NCBI GenBank assembly: GCA_964389025.1
Contig: CAYMCQ010000005.1
Location: 21,459-85,458 of the forward strand
Origin: CAYMCQ01 sp964389025
GTDB lineage: Bacteria > Verrucomicrobiota > Verrucomicrobiia > Limisphaerales > CAYMCQ01
DNA length: 64,000 bases
Reading direction: 5' to 3'
The number at the start of each line of letters is the position of its first letter. Position 1 is the first letter of the stretch. The position numbers and the translations under genes were made by a program. The notes below the pieces were generated by a model, which saw only the letters and a list, made by a program, of their open reading frames with translations, was not told the DNA's origin and did no database searches. Shown piece after piece: positions 42,347-51,235 of the stretch.

Positions 42347-43399
42347 CTACCGCACCAACTCAAACTTTCTCGCGTCCGCTCCCTGTTTCTGATAAACCAA
42401 CTCGGCGCGTTTCTCAATAAACTGCGCCATGATGCTCACGGCGATTTCCTGCACGCTTTGCGATTTGATGGGAATGCCGACGGGACAGGCGACGCGCTGC
42501 AATTGTTCCAGCGTCGCGATTTTTTCCTCGATGAAGTGCTCGAAGATCGTGCGTTTCTTGCGCGAGCTGCCGATCATGCCGAGGAACAAAAACTTTTTCT
42601 GAATCCAATCGCGCAGCACCAGCGCGTCGTGGCGATGGCCGCGCGTGACGATCAAACCAAAGCTCGGAACGTCCGGCAGCGGCTCGGCGAGAAGTTTTTC
42701 CCAGACATCGGCGCGCAAGGAAATTTCGCGCGGAAAATAATCGTAGTTCGTAAGCGCGGGGCGGTCGTCGAAAACAGTGACGGCAAAATCGAGTTGGTGC
42801 GCGAGCGGCGCGACGGCCTGGGCGATGTGGCCAGCGCCGGCGATCCAGAGTGCACAGGGTGGAGTGATGGTTTCGTGGTAGAGCCAGTCATCTAGAGTAG
42901 GGCGGGCATCCTGCCTGCCCGCGTCGGCGAAGCCGACGGAACGCTCGCGCTCACGCGCTCGCCGGGCGGGCAGGATGCCCGCCCTACTTTCCGGCGTTCG
43001 CTCGATTCTAAAATCTTTTTGCACGCCCCAGTCGAACGTGGCTTTTCGCTCCGCAAGTTCGTTCCAAAATTTTTCTCCAACCTTCTGCGCGTTCGGCAAA
43101 ATGATTCCAAAAACTTTTCCGCCGCAGATCAATCCATCATCCCAGCCGAAATCGTGGTCGAGAAGCAAATCGAAGGTTTCTGGCTTGCCTGCGCGCAGAG
43201 TTTGGATTGCCCGCTGTTGGATTTCCGCTTCGAGACAGCCGCCGCCGAGTGTGCCTTTGATCCGGCCATCGGAATAAAACAGCGCCTTCGCGCCGATTTT
43301 TTGCGGACTCGAACCTTTGACGCCGGTGATGATGCCGAGCGCGACGGGTTCGTTGTCGCGCGCGGCTTCGGCGAGTGCCTGGAAAACGAGGTTCTTCAT
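42347..43399 (-). CDS. xdhC: XdhC-type molybdenum cofactor insertion protein
   Basis: A 350-residue protein from the ATG at 43397-43399. The N-terminal XdhC/CoxI domain has GIITGVKGSSPQKIGAKALF, GTLGGGCLEAEIQQRA and WDDGLICGGKVFGII (conserved Cys residues for cofactor binding). The C-terminal Rossmann part has LWIAGAGHIAQAVAPLAHQL, VTVFDDRPAL and IVTRGHRHDALVL, then FLGMIGSSRKKRTIF. XdhC proteins hold the molybdenum cofactor and insert it, in sulfurated form, into xanthine dehydrogenase; the target is the gene at 38105-42055. At about residues 138-167 the repeat 42896-42988 encodes SRAGILPARRARERERSVGF and ADAGRQDARP between the two domains. The gene is convergent with the small membrane protein. 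Confidence 0.93.
   Translation of the reverse strand: MKNLVFQALAEAARDNEPVALGIITGVKGSSPQKIGAKALFYSDGRIKGTLGGGCLEAEIQQRAIQTLRAGKPETFDLLLDHDFGWDDGLICGGKVFGIILPNAQKVGEKFWNELAERKATFDWGVQKDFRIERTPESRAGILPARRARERERSVGFADAGRQDARPTLDDWLYHETITPPCALWIAGAGHIAQAVAPLAHQLDFAVTVFDDRPALTNYDYFPREISLRADVWEKLLAEPLPDVPSFGLIVTRGHRHDALVLRDWIQKKFLFLGMIGSSRKKRTIFEHFIEEKIATLEQLQRVACPVGIPIKSQSVQEIAVSIMAQFIEKRAELVYQKQGADARKFELVR
42896..42988. repeat. Palindromic repeat (family D, long form) in xdhC
   Basis: AGTAGGGCGGGCATCCTGCC and GGCAGGATGCCCGCCCTACT are near-perfect arms of 20 bases, with an inner hairpin GCGTCGGCGAAGCC and GAACGCTCGCGCTCACGCGC. In the minus frame it encodes a linker in xdhC. Confidence 0.92.
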
Positions 43400-43457
43400 G
43401 CGGCGTTGAAAGCGTAATTTGTTGGGCACCGAGAGTCGAGTTTGTTGCAGAGATTGA

Positions 43458-43530
43458 AACCGCTGATTTCGCGGATTGCGCTGGTTGGAGAAAACGTTTT
43501 CAATCCATGCAATCCGCGCAATCCGCGGTT
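43458..43530. repeat. Inverted repeat abutting the adenine deaminase start
   Basis: AACCGCTGATTTCGCGGATT is matched by AATCCGCGCAATCCGCGGTT, with GAAAACGTTTTC in the centre. It ends three bases before the ATG at 43534 and lies between the divergent xdhC and adenine deaminase genes. Confidence 0.75.
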
Positions 43531-43533
43531 ATC

Positions 43534-45240
43534 ATGCGCAACACCCAGCAAAAACTCAGCGTCGCGCGCGGTGAACAGCCGGCGGAATTGCTTTTCAAAA
43601 ACGCCAGGCTCGTCAACGTCCTCAGCGGCGAAATCCACGACGCGAACGTGGCGGTGGACGATGGTCGCGTGATCGGCTTTGGCGATTACAAGGCGAAGCG
43701 AGTGATTGATTTGAAGGGCGCATACCTCGCGCCGAGCCTGATTGACGGGCATTTTCACGTCGAAAGCTCCATGCTCACCGCGCCGGAATTCGCGCGCGCC
43801 GTCGTGCCACACGGCACCGGCACCGTCGTCATTGACCCGCACGAATACGCGAACGTCCTCGGCCTCGACGGCATTCGCTACGTTTTGGAATCGAGCAAAA
43901 ATCTTCCGCTGGATTTTTTCATCATGCTGCCGAGCTGTGTTCCGGCGACGCATCTGGAAACCGCAGGGGAACGGCTCACGGCGGACGATTTGAAACTGAT
44001 GATCCACGACGACCGCATCGCGGGCGTGGCGGAGTTGATGAATTATCCCGGCGTTTTTCTCGGCGCTAAATCTGAGCTGGCGAAAATCGAAGCGGGCAAA
44101 GGCAAGGCGATTGACGGCCACGCGCCCGGCCTTCGCGGAAAAAATCTCAATGCTTACATTCTGGCAGGCGTGCGTTCGGACCACGAGTCGGTCGAAGTCG
44201 CCGAGGCGCGCGAAAAACTTCGGCTCGGCATGCATATTCTTTTGCGCGAAGGCAGCACGGAGCGGAATCTCGCGCACCTGATCCCGCTCATCAACGCGCA
44301 CAACGCGCAGAATTGTTCCTTCGCAACCGACGACAAACTCGCTGGCGACCTCGTGAGCGAAGGCCACATTGATCACTCCGTGCGCAAGGCGATCAAGGGC
44401 GGTATTACGCCGATTGCCGCGCTGCAGATCGCCACCATCAACACCGCGCGATTTTACCGCCTGCAAAATCTTGGCGCGATTGCGCCGCGCTACTGGGCGG
44501 ACTTTGTGGTGTTCGACAATTTGAAAAATTTCCGCGTCCGGCAGGTTTACAAAAAAGGCAGCCTCGTGGCCGAGAACGGAAAATATCTTGCGAAAAATCC
44601 CGCGCGCGTCGGATTGCCGCGCAGCACGATGAATCTGCGCTACCAATCGCGCGACCTTGAAGTCAAAGCCGCGCGTGGAAAAATCCGCGTCATCGAGATT
44701 GTCCCGAACCAGATCGTGACCAAAGAAATCATCGCGACGCCGAAAATTGAAGGCGGCAAAGTCGTGGCTGACACGAAACGCGACATCCTCAAGCTCGTCG
44801 TCGTTGAGCGGCATCGCGCGACGGGCAATGTGGGCGTTGGGTTTGTGCACGGGTTCAAGCTCAAGACCGGCGCGATCGGCTCGACTGTCGCGCACGATGC
44901 GCACAACGTCGTCGTCGCGGGCACGAACGACGCGGACATTTTGCGCGCGATTGAAGAGTTGGAGCGGCTACAGGGCGGACTGGTAGCTGTGGTCAACGGC
45001 AAGGTCACAGCAGAGTTGGGCTTGCCGATTGCCGGTTTGGTTTCCGATAAACCGCTGGGCGAAGTCATCCGCCTCATGGACGATTTGAACGCCGCCGCCC
45101 ACGCGATGGGTTGTGATTTGGACGCGCCGTTCATGACGCTTTCGTTTTTGAGCCTGTCGCCGATTCCGGAATTGAAATTGACCGACCAGGGATTGATTGA
45201 CGCGGTGAACTTGCGCCCGACCAGTTTGTTTGTGTCCTGA
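43534..45240 (+). CDS. ade: Adenine deaminase
   Basis: A 568-residue amidohydrolase converting adenine to hypoxanthine and ammonia. Metal-binding and family motifs are LAPSLIDGHFHVESSMLTAP, VIDPHEYANVLGLDGI, VAELMNYPGVFLGA, AIDGHAPGLRGKNLNAYI, RSDHESVEVAEAREKL and FATDDKLAGDLVSEGHIDHS. The C-terminal adenine-deaminase domain has VGVGFVHGFKLKTGAIGSTV, HDAHNVVVAGTNDADILRAI and PFMTLSFLSLSPIPELKLTD. Several upstream starts are open, but the ATG at 43534 gives the usual family length; the earlier frame is repeat sequence. Hypoxanthine is the substrate of the neighbouring xanthine dehydrogenase. The gene is divergent from xdhC. Confidence 0.95.
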   Translation: MRNTQQKLSVARGEQPAELLFKNARLVNVLSGEIHDANVAVDDGRVIGFGDYKAKRVIDLKGAYLAPSLIDGHFHVESSMLTAPEFARAVVPHGTGTVVIDPHEYANVLGLDGIRYVLESSKNLPLDFFIMLPSCVPATHLETAGERLTADDLKLMIHDDRIAGVAELMNYPGVFLGAKSELAKIEAGKGKAIDGHAPGLRGKNLNAYILAGVRSDHESVEVAEAREKLRLGMHILLREGSTERNLAHLIPLINAHNAQNCSFATDDKLAGDLVSEGHIDHSVRKAIKGGITPIAALQIATINTARFYRLQNLGAIAPRYWADFVVFDNLKNFRVRQVYKKGSLVAENGKYLAKNPARVGLPRSTMNLRYQSRDLEVKAARGKIRVIEIVPNQIVTKEIIATPKIEGGKVVADTKRDILKLVVVERHRATGNVGVGFVHGFKLKTGAIGSTVAHDAHNVVVAGTNDADILRAIEELERLQGGLVAVVNGKVTAELGLPIAGLVSDKPLGEVIRLMDDLNAAAHAMGCDLDAPFMTLSFLSLSPIPELKLTDQGLIDAVNLRPTSLFVS

Positions 45241-45261
45241 CCAGGCAGAGCGTGCCGCAGG

Positions 45262-47223
45262 TCATTCAACGCGGTGGTCTGGCGGACGCAGCGTGGCGCG
45301 AGCCGGTTCGAGGCGCAGTCCATGCCGGTCGTGCGTGACGCCGAGCCGCTGGTCAGTGGCCAGTTCCACCGGATCCTGGCCGCGCATCCCCGCGCGGCGG
45401 CGGAATTCGCGCCGCAGCCACCAGTAACCCGAGTTCCACGAGTAGAGCGCGTGGCCATGCGGTTTGCCGGTGACGGTGCTGATGGATTCATTGAATGCCG
45501 GCGCCCAGGCGAGTTCCTTCTCGATGCGCCACACAAGCTTATTGTCCACGTCCGCCGCCGGCAGGCCGTGCAGGCCGGCGACGAGGTAATTCGCCGCGTC
45601 GCAGAGAAACCACGAGCCGCCATAGACGTAGCTGCCGTTGTGTTTTGGTAACAGCGAGCCATCGGCCTGCGAAATCACGCGCATGCCGAAGGGCGTTTGC
45701 ACACGCTCGGTGGTCCGCAGATGCGACTGCACGGAGGCGTCGTCGAGAATCTTCCGGCCAAACACGGCGTAGGTAAGCGCCGCGCCGTAGAGTGTGTCCT
45801 GGCCAATGCGGTCCGCCTGCTTGATGCTCGTGGGGAAATAACCGCCCGCGCCGTTGAACATCCGCTGGTAGCCGGCGATGGCCCGCTTGATGTCGGTTTC
45901 GGTGACCGGGAAGCCGAGTTCCTTCGCCGCCAGCAATGCGCCGCAGTGGAAACCCTGGTTGCTGACCGGCGCGTCGTCATCGTCGTATTCCAGGATGTCC
46001 ATGTAGGTCTTCCAGCCTTTGTTGCTCGGCGCGCCGGCGAGCGGCGGCGGATAGAACACGCCATTGGTTTCGTTGCGTCGGATGAAATCGTAGGCGATGC
46101 GCGCCAGCGGTTCGTTCACTTTGCCACCGGCGCGTTTCGCCAGCACGGACCAGATAAGGAAATATTGGGCGTTGTCTTCATAGGTGACACGGTTCTCGAA
46201 AACGGCGCGATAAGCCTCGGTGAGTTTCTCGCGGTCGTCGAGGCCGACCGCCATCCAAAACCCGTCGCTCACCCATTGCTTCCAGCCATAACCGATGCCG
46301 GAGATGAAAAGGTAACGGCTTTCAGGGCGCATCAGGTTGCGGCGGCAAAGGAGGTAAGACGTGTTCCGGAGGATGGCTTCGAGCGCGGAACTGTTCCAGC
46401 CCTTGCCGTTGGCGAGGGCAAGATGGGCCGCGAGCTGCACATCGTAATGGCTCTGCGCACAGTCGGCGAAAAGCCACGTGACATAGCGGCGGGTCTCGCC
46501 GGCCACGAGCGATTGCCAGCCATCCATCGTGCAAACGTAGGAATCCTTTGCGTCGTATTTGATTCGCAATTCGTAAGGAGCGCGACCATCGCCGTTTAAC
46601 ACCGCGAGGCGACGGCTTCCCGGATCCAGCAATACCTGGCTTCGATTTTCCCAATTCGCCGGCGAATCGCCGATGACACCGAAGACACGTCCGTCGCGTT
46701 GGAACGCCGCCAGCGGAAAGGTCTGTCCGGGGATGTCTGGATACTCAGGTCCGCCGCCGAGCGTGTCGTAGAGTCTGCGTTGCGCAACTTTCTCAGAGAA
46801 TGTGGCGAACGTGCCACCGTCTCCGGCGGGGAAAAAGTCGAAGCTGCCGGCGAATTTCTGCGGAGCGGTGGCGGTGACCTCCAGCGTGCGCTCAATCAGG
46901 GATGGGCTGCGTTGTCGAAGATGCAACGTGAGCGTCAGGTTGGCGAACTTCACCGGGCCAAGCTCGAGGTCGCCCCGCCGCTCGCGCTTGCGGGTAAAAC
47001 GAACGGGTTGGAATTCGCTGCCGGGCAGACGAAGCTGGACACCTGATGGAGCATGACCCGGCGCAAGTCCAACGCGTTCATTGCCGGACCACAGCTCGAC
47101 CGAATACCCGCCGTTCGTCTTAACAAGCCGCGGACACAGTTCCACGCGCTCGGACGCCGAAACGGTGAGTGCAGCGGCTGCAGCGAGCATGGCGGCAGAC
47201 CACAACGGGCTTTTCCATTTCAT
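45262..47223 (-). CDS. Secreted protein resembling six-hairpin glycosidases
   Basis: A 653-residue protein with a signal peptide (MLAAAAALTVSASER). A beta-rich N-terminal part (CPRLVKTNGGYSVELWSGNE, PSLIERTLEVTAT) is followed by a helical region of about 400 residues. Its repeated aromatic stretches (GIGYGWKQWVSDGFWMAVGL, NAQYFLIWSVLAKRAGGKVN, SNQGFHCGALLAAKELGF, FNGAGGYFPTSIKQADRIGQ, LYSWNSGYWWLRREFRRRAG) look like an (alpha/alpha)6 barrel. I cannot assign a glycoside hydrolase family or prove catalysis. It is encoded alone, convergent with adenine deaminase. Confidence 0.65.
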   Translation of the reverse strand: MKWKSPLWSAAMLAAAAALTVSASERVELCPRLVKTNGGYSVELWSGNERVGLAPGHAPSGVQLRLPGSEFQPVRFTRKRERRGDLELGPVKFANLTLTLHLRQRSPSLIERTLEVTATAPQKFAGSFDFFPAGDGGTFATFSEKVAQRRLYDTLGGGPEYPDIPGQTFPLAAFQRDGRVFGVIGDSPANWENRSQVLLDPGSRRLAVLNGDGRAPYELRIKYDAKDSYVCTMDGWQSLVAGETRRYVTWLFADCAQSHYDVQLAAHLALANGKGWNSSALEAILRNTSYLLCRRNLMRPESRYLFISGIGYGWKQWVSDGFWMAVGLDDREKLTEAYRAVFENRVTYEDNAQYFLIWSVLAKRAGGKVNEPLARIAYDFIRRNETNGVFYPPPLAGAPSNKGWKTYMDILEYDDDDAPVSNQGFHCGALLAAKELGFPVTETDIKRAIAGYQRMFNGAGGYFPTSIKQADRIGQDTLYGAALTYAVFGRKILDDASVQSHLRTTERVQTPFGMRVISQADGSLLPKHNGSYVYGGSWFLCDAANYLVAGLHGLPAADVDNKLVWRIEKELAWAPAFNESISTVTGKPHGHALYSWNSGYWWLRREFRRRAGMRGQDPVELATDQRLGVTHDRHGLRLEPARATLRPPDHRVE

Positions 47224-47393
47224 GGCAAGTTTCTGGCAACAGTCAGTCGCACATCACGCCCCAGTCTGCGATGACCGGGCGCGAAGTCAACTGCGCCAAC
47301 GACACGCAACCTTTCCTCCTGCGTGCGGCTGATTTCCATGTCCGCTGAAGTTAACCGCCGACGGGAAGCGTGCTGTCCGGCGATCCGAAAACA

Positions 47394-48344
47394 TCACCTG
47401 GCGACCGTCGTAACGTCAGACCACCAGATGATATCGCGCACGGAATCGGGGAGGGCAGACACATTGAGTGGCATGGTGCCGGTGTATCGAACTGGAGCCT
47501 TGATTTTGGACCCGATCCATTTGTGGATTTCCGAGTGGCCATCGGCGTAAGAAAGCCCACAGGCACCGCCGTGGTAGCTCGCCGGGAAATCTATGATTTG
47601 CGCGGTGGTGGCGCCGGGCTTGGCCATTTGCACCGCGCAGGCCGCGTCATTGATGCTGTCCGGGTGCTCATCCACCAGCACCCAGGTCTTGGCGGGGAAC
47701 ACGATCTGGGGGGTCTTCGCATAAACGCGCCAGGGTCCGGCGGGCAGCCACTGGCCAAAGTCAAACACCTGACTCATCGAGTTACTGCGCACGCGCGGCA
47801 TTCTCTGAGACACTCCGTTTGCGATTCCAATTACGGTTGCCCTGTCAGCCGGACATTTCCAAATCGCGAAACTCTTGTTCCCTATGTAAGGCATTAGCGG
47901 GCTTCTTGCGAGGTCCTGATTTACATCCCAGTTGCTGCGGCTGGCGGAAAAATCCAAACCGCCCTCGCACCAATTAACGCGTTTTTGGGCGGCGATTGTT
48001 GGGTTAACCAGTGAAGCGAGCAACAAATCGTTGTGGTCATCGGGATACATCTTCCACCCGATCATCATCTGGCGCAGGTTATTCATACAACCGACGCCTT
48101 GGGCCTTTAACTTGGCCTTGCCCAGTGCCGGCAACAATAGACCGGCCAGGATGGCGATGATTGCAATGACCACCAGCAGTTCGATCAATGTGAACCCACA
48201 CGGGCAGTAACGGCGTGCCGACGGACTGACTTTGTTCATTTTCATCCGACCACCACTAAAACCATTCAAGGGCAACCTCGCTGCGCCAACTGATGGAGCG
48301 AGCAGCGAGTGTGAACCTGTATTCTTGTTTTTTACCGTGTTCAT
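47394..48344 (-). CDS. Pseudopilin with prepilin-type N-terminus
   Basis: About 316 residues. The prepilin signature GFTLIELLVVIAIIAILAGL is complete, with cleavage expected between G and F at about residue 50; the charged leader is unusually long, and ATGs downstream of the listed one (MKMNKVSPSARRY) are possible starts. The C-terminal globular part has NNLRQMMIGWKMYPDDHNDL, WKCPADRA, FPAKTWVLVDEHPDSIND and FPASYHGGACGLSYADGHSE. This is the large verrucomicrobial/planctomycetal family, often found many times in one genome. Function in assembly of type II secretion or surface fibres is inferred. Confidence 0.88.
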   Translation of the reverse strand: MNTVKNKNTGSHSLLAPSVGAARLPLNGFSGGRMKMNKVSPSARRYCPCGFTLIELLVVIAIIAILAGLLLPALGKAKLKAQGVGCMNNLRQMMIGWKMYPDDHNDLLLASLVNPTIAAQKRVNWCEGGLDFSASRSNWDVNQDLARSPLMPYIGNKSFAIWKCPADRATVIGIANGVSQRMPRVRSNSMSQVFDFGQWLPAGPWRVYAKTPQIVFPAKTWVLVDEHPDSINDAACAVQMAKPGATTAQIIDFPASYHGGACGLSYADGHSEIHKWIGSKIKAPVRYTGTMPLNVSALPDSVRDIIWWSDVTTVAR

Positions 48345-48474
48345 CTGTCATTCGTCATCTCAGATTGAGTGTAAAGGTGTTGGTTAATGACTGTCCGTTA
48401 TTTCTAGCGTGTCCGTCGGGCAATGCAAGTCAACAATTGCGAAAAATGGGTTGATTCATTGATCCATAGGAAAT

Positions 48475-48556
48475 CCTCCGGCTATGCCGGAGGTCGCTGA
48501 CTAAAATGAGCATGCGCTTTCCAATCAAGTCAGAGTCTCCTCACGTCGTCTCCTAC
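48475..48556. repeat. Repeat (family B half-site) ending the RCC1 gene
   Basis: A CCTCCGGCTATGCCGGAGG hairpin is followed by TCAGAGTCTCCTCACGTCGT and CTCCTAC. The final CTA (48553-48555) is the TAG stop of the minus-strand RCC1 gene. Confidence 0.75.
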
Positions 48557-49818
48557 TTTTCAGAAGTCGGTTCGACGTTGCGAAGTTGCCACGGCTCGTC
48601 GCGGGTTATCGTCGCGGGTTGCTGCCACGGAATTTTTTTGCCGAACAACCTGTAAAGTTGTTCGCGGAGGAAATTCCAAACCTTGTCTTTGGTGGTTTGT
48701 TTGCCGAGAACAATTCCGCAAGTCCACACTTCTCCATCGCGCGTCAACACTGCCGCTGTGCCGCTGCGCCCGTCGAAGGCGACAATGTCCTTTGGAAAAT
48801 CAACCCGCTTAAAACTCATGTTTGAGTAATTCGGTGCGTGCATAATCCAAAACGATCCGTCTCGTTTTCTCAAAAGATGAAAAAGATGAAACGTCCCGCC
48901 GATTGATGACGAAACGGATTGCCAATCGGTGTTCGTTCCGATTTGTGTCGGCGTCTCGCAAGCGCTTTGCGGCGCGTCGGTAAAAAGATGAGCATTTTTT
49001 CCCCACGCCCACAATGTTCCGTCAGATTTGATTCCGAGCCAGAGGTTGTAAGCCACTGACAAATCCACCCAGTTCGTGTCCGCAGAAATGCGGACAGGCG
49101 AGAGCAAATCCTGTGAACTGTTCTTGCTCGAGTTTCCAAACTTTGGACTACCTCCCCAAATCCACAGGCTTCCGTCCGACTGAATGCCGCCGCCGCTGAC
49201 GCCGCCCGCACGGACTTTCACCCAATTCGTGGCTGTTCCGACTTGCGTCGGCTGCAAAATTCTCTGCGCCGCCGAGCCGATTCCAAGTCTGCCGAAATTG
49301 TTCAGCCCCCATGCCCAAAGCGTGCCGTCTTTTTTCAGCGCGAAACTGGACCATTCGCCAGCGATCACTTGCGTCCAGTCGTTGCCCGAAACGGAGCAAA
49401 TCGGCGCGGCAGCCATGTGAAATATTTTGTTGCTCGCGCCTTGCATTCCATCGCCAAGATTTCCATAGATACCTCCACCCCACGCCCAGATTGTTCCGTC
49501 CGATTTCAGCGCAAGGCTGTGATCGCCACCAGCCGCAACAGAAATCCAGTTCGTGTCCGAACCGATGCGCCGCAGTTGCGTCGTGGCGGAAATTTTTCCC
49601 AAACCCAGAACCGGAAAGCCGCGACCGTATCCACCCCAACTCCAAATGCTGCCGTCACCAGCGAGAATAAGTCCGTGATATTCGCCGATGCTGACCTGAG
49701 GGGTAACTTTGCCGGCAGGCAACTTGACTCGGCCGTTTTCCTTGTTCGTGAGAAAAAGAATGGCAAAAACAACAACGACCGCCAGCGCTAACAACCAACA
49801 GCGTCGTTTTGTTTTCAT
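48553..49818 (-). CDS. RCC1-repeat protein, membrane anchored
   Basis: A 421-residue protein from the ATG at 49816-49818 (a GTG one codon earlier shares a base with the lysC stop TAG). An N-terminal anchor (RCWLLALAVVVVFAILFLTN) precedes five to six RCC1-type repeats with the core (D)GSIWSWG...G, SVAAGGDHSLALKSDGTIWA, VIAGEWSSFALKKDGTLWAW and KVRAGGVSGGGIQSDGSLWI. These form a beta-propeller that would lie outside the membrane. The C-terminal 60 residues do not follow the repeat. A repeat provides the stop codon. The gene overlaps lysC and may be cotranscribed with it; a functional link is not evident. Confidence 0.85.
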   Translation of the reverse strand: MKTKRRCWLLALAVVVVFAILFLTNKENGRVKLPAGKVTPQVSIGEYHGLILAGDGSIWSWGGYGRGFPVLGLGKISATTQLRRIGSDTNWISVAAGGDHSLALKSDGTIWAWGGGIYGNLGDGMQGASNKIFHMAAAPICSVSGNDWTQVIAGEWSSFALKKDGTLWAWGLNNFGRLGIGSAAQRILQPTQVGTATNWVKVRAGGVSGGGIQSDGSLWIWGGSPKFGNSSKNSSQDLLSPVRISADTNWVDLSVAYNLWLGIKSDGTLWAWGKNAHLFTDAPQSACETPTQIGTNTDWQSVSSSIGGTFHLFHLLRKRDGSFWIMHAPNYSNMSFKRVDFPKDIVAFDGRSGTAAVLTRDGEVWTCGIVLGKQTTKDKVWNFLREQLYRLFGKKIPWQQPATITRDEPWQLRNVEPTSEK

Positions 49819-49820
49819 CA

Positions 49821-51038
49821 CTACCCCAAAAACGCCTCGTGCAACGCCTTCGTCGCCTGCTCACCTTTCGCAAGTTCGATGACCACGGAGATTTTTATTT
49901 CGCTCGTCGAAATCATTCCGATGTTCACGCCTTCCCTGGCGAGAACCTCAAACATTTTTCCAGCGACGCCGGTGTGGCTGCGCATTCCAACGCCGACGAT
50001 TGAGAGTTTGCCGATTTTTTCGTCCGCGATGGCTTCGCGATAGCCGATTTCCTTTTTCAAACCCTCGATGACTTTTTGCGCCTTGAGCAAATCCGGCTTG
50101 TCCACGGTGAACGACAGGTCGGTGGCGGGCGTGCCGCTGCCGTGGCTGATGTTTTGCACGATCATGTCCACGTTGATGTTCGCGTCGCCGATGGCTTTGA
50201 AGATGCGCGCGGCGACGCCGGGCTTGTCCGGGACGGCCACGAGCGTGACCTTGGCCTGATTTTTGTCGAGCGACACGCCGCGAATCACGACGCCTTCCAT
50301 GCTTTTGGTTTCTTCTTTCACAATCGTTCCTGGGTTTTCGTTCATGCTCGAACGGACTTCAAACACAACTTTAAATTTTTTCGCGAACTCCACGGAGCGC
50401 AATTGCATCACCTTCGCGCCAGCGCCGGCAAGCTCCAGCAATTCGTCGTAGGAAATCTCCTCCAGTTTTTTTGCGTCCGGCACGATGCGCGGGTCGGCGG
50501 TGTAAATGCCGTCAACGTCCGTGTAAATCTGGCAAAGGTCGGCCTTCAACGCGCCCGCCAGCGCGATCGCCGTCAAATCCGAACCGCCCCGGCCAAGCGT
50601 GGTGATGTGGCCTTCGGGCGTTTGCCCTTGAAATCCCGCGACGATGACAACATTGCCTTGATCGAGCATCTCGTGGACTTGCTTCGGCGTGATGTTTTGA
50701 ATCTTTGCTTTCGTGTGAACGCCGTCGGTCGTGATTCCCGCCTGCGCGCCGGTCAGCGAAGCCGCCGGAACGCCAATCGAATGCAGCGCCATCGCTGTGA
50801 GCGCGATGGTTGTCTGTTCGCCGGTCGCTAGAAGCATGTCCATCTCACGCTCGCTCGGCAGCGGCATGATTTCCTTGGAGAGCTTGATGAGATTGTCCGT
50901 GACGCCGCTCATCGCCGAAACGACGACGACGATCTGGTCGCCGCGCTGGTGATATTTCGCGACGCGCGCCGCGACATTCTTGATCCGGTCAGGATTTCCG
51001 ACCGACGTGCCGCCATATTTTTGGACGATTAAGGCCAT
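49821..51038 (-). CDS. lysC: Aspartate kinase
   Basis: A 405-residue enzyme that phosphorylates aspartate, the first step towards lysine, threonine and methionine. It starts with MALIVQKYGGTSVGNPDRIK, the catalytic KxGG motif. Further kinase motifs are VVSAMSGVTDNLIKL, ATGEQTTIALTAMAL, GFQGQTPEGHITTLGRGGSD and IYTDVDGIYTADPRIVPDAK. Two C-terminal ACT domains (VTLVAVPDKPGVAARIFKAI and LSIVGVGMRSHTGVAGKMFE) would allow feedback control. The frame is open upstream, but the ATG at 51036-51038 is the family start. No lysine riboswitch was recognised in the 197 bases before it. Confidence 0.96.
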   Translation of the reverse strand: MALIVQKYGGTSVGNPDRIKNVAARVAKYHQRGDQIVVVVSAMSGVTDNLIKLSKEIMPLPSEREMDMLLATGEQTTIALTAMALHSIGVPAASLTGAQAGITTDGVHTKAKIQNITPKQVHEMLDQGNVVIVAGFQGQTPEGHITTLGRGGSDLTAIALAGALKADLCQIYTDVDGIYTADPRIVPDAKKLEEISYDELLELAGAGAKVMQLRSVEFAKKFKVVFEVRSSMNENPGTIVKEETKSMEGVVIRGVSLDKNQAKVTLVAVPDKPGVAARIFKAIGDANINVDMIVQNISHGSGTPATDLSFTVDKPDLLKAQKVIEGLKKEIGYREAIADEKIGKLSIVGVGMRSHTGVAGKMFEVLAREGVNIGMISTSEIKISVVIELAKGEQATKALHEAFLG

Positions 51039-51235
51039 GTCTGTGATTGGATAAATGGATTGATGGATGAATGGATTTTTGCAGCCGCCATCAATCCAGC
51101 AACCCGTTCCTGAACAACAGGGGCGGGAGATTAGCAAACTTGCCGTGTTTGCAAAGCGCGGAGTTAAACTTCACCTGCAAGCACTCCGATGGAAACTTGA
51201 TTCGACATTCTCCATTTCACCGTCCACACTGCGCC

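Noticed and set aside
51039..51235. Lysine riboswitch upstream of lysC
   Set aside because: The 197 bases hold ATGGATT-like simple repeats and no conserved riboswitch core that I can recognise.
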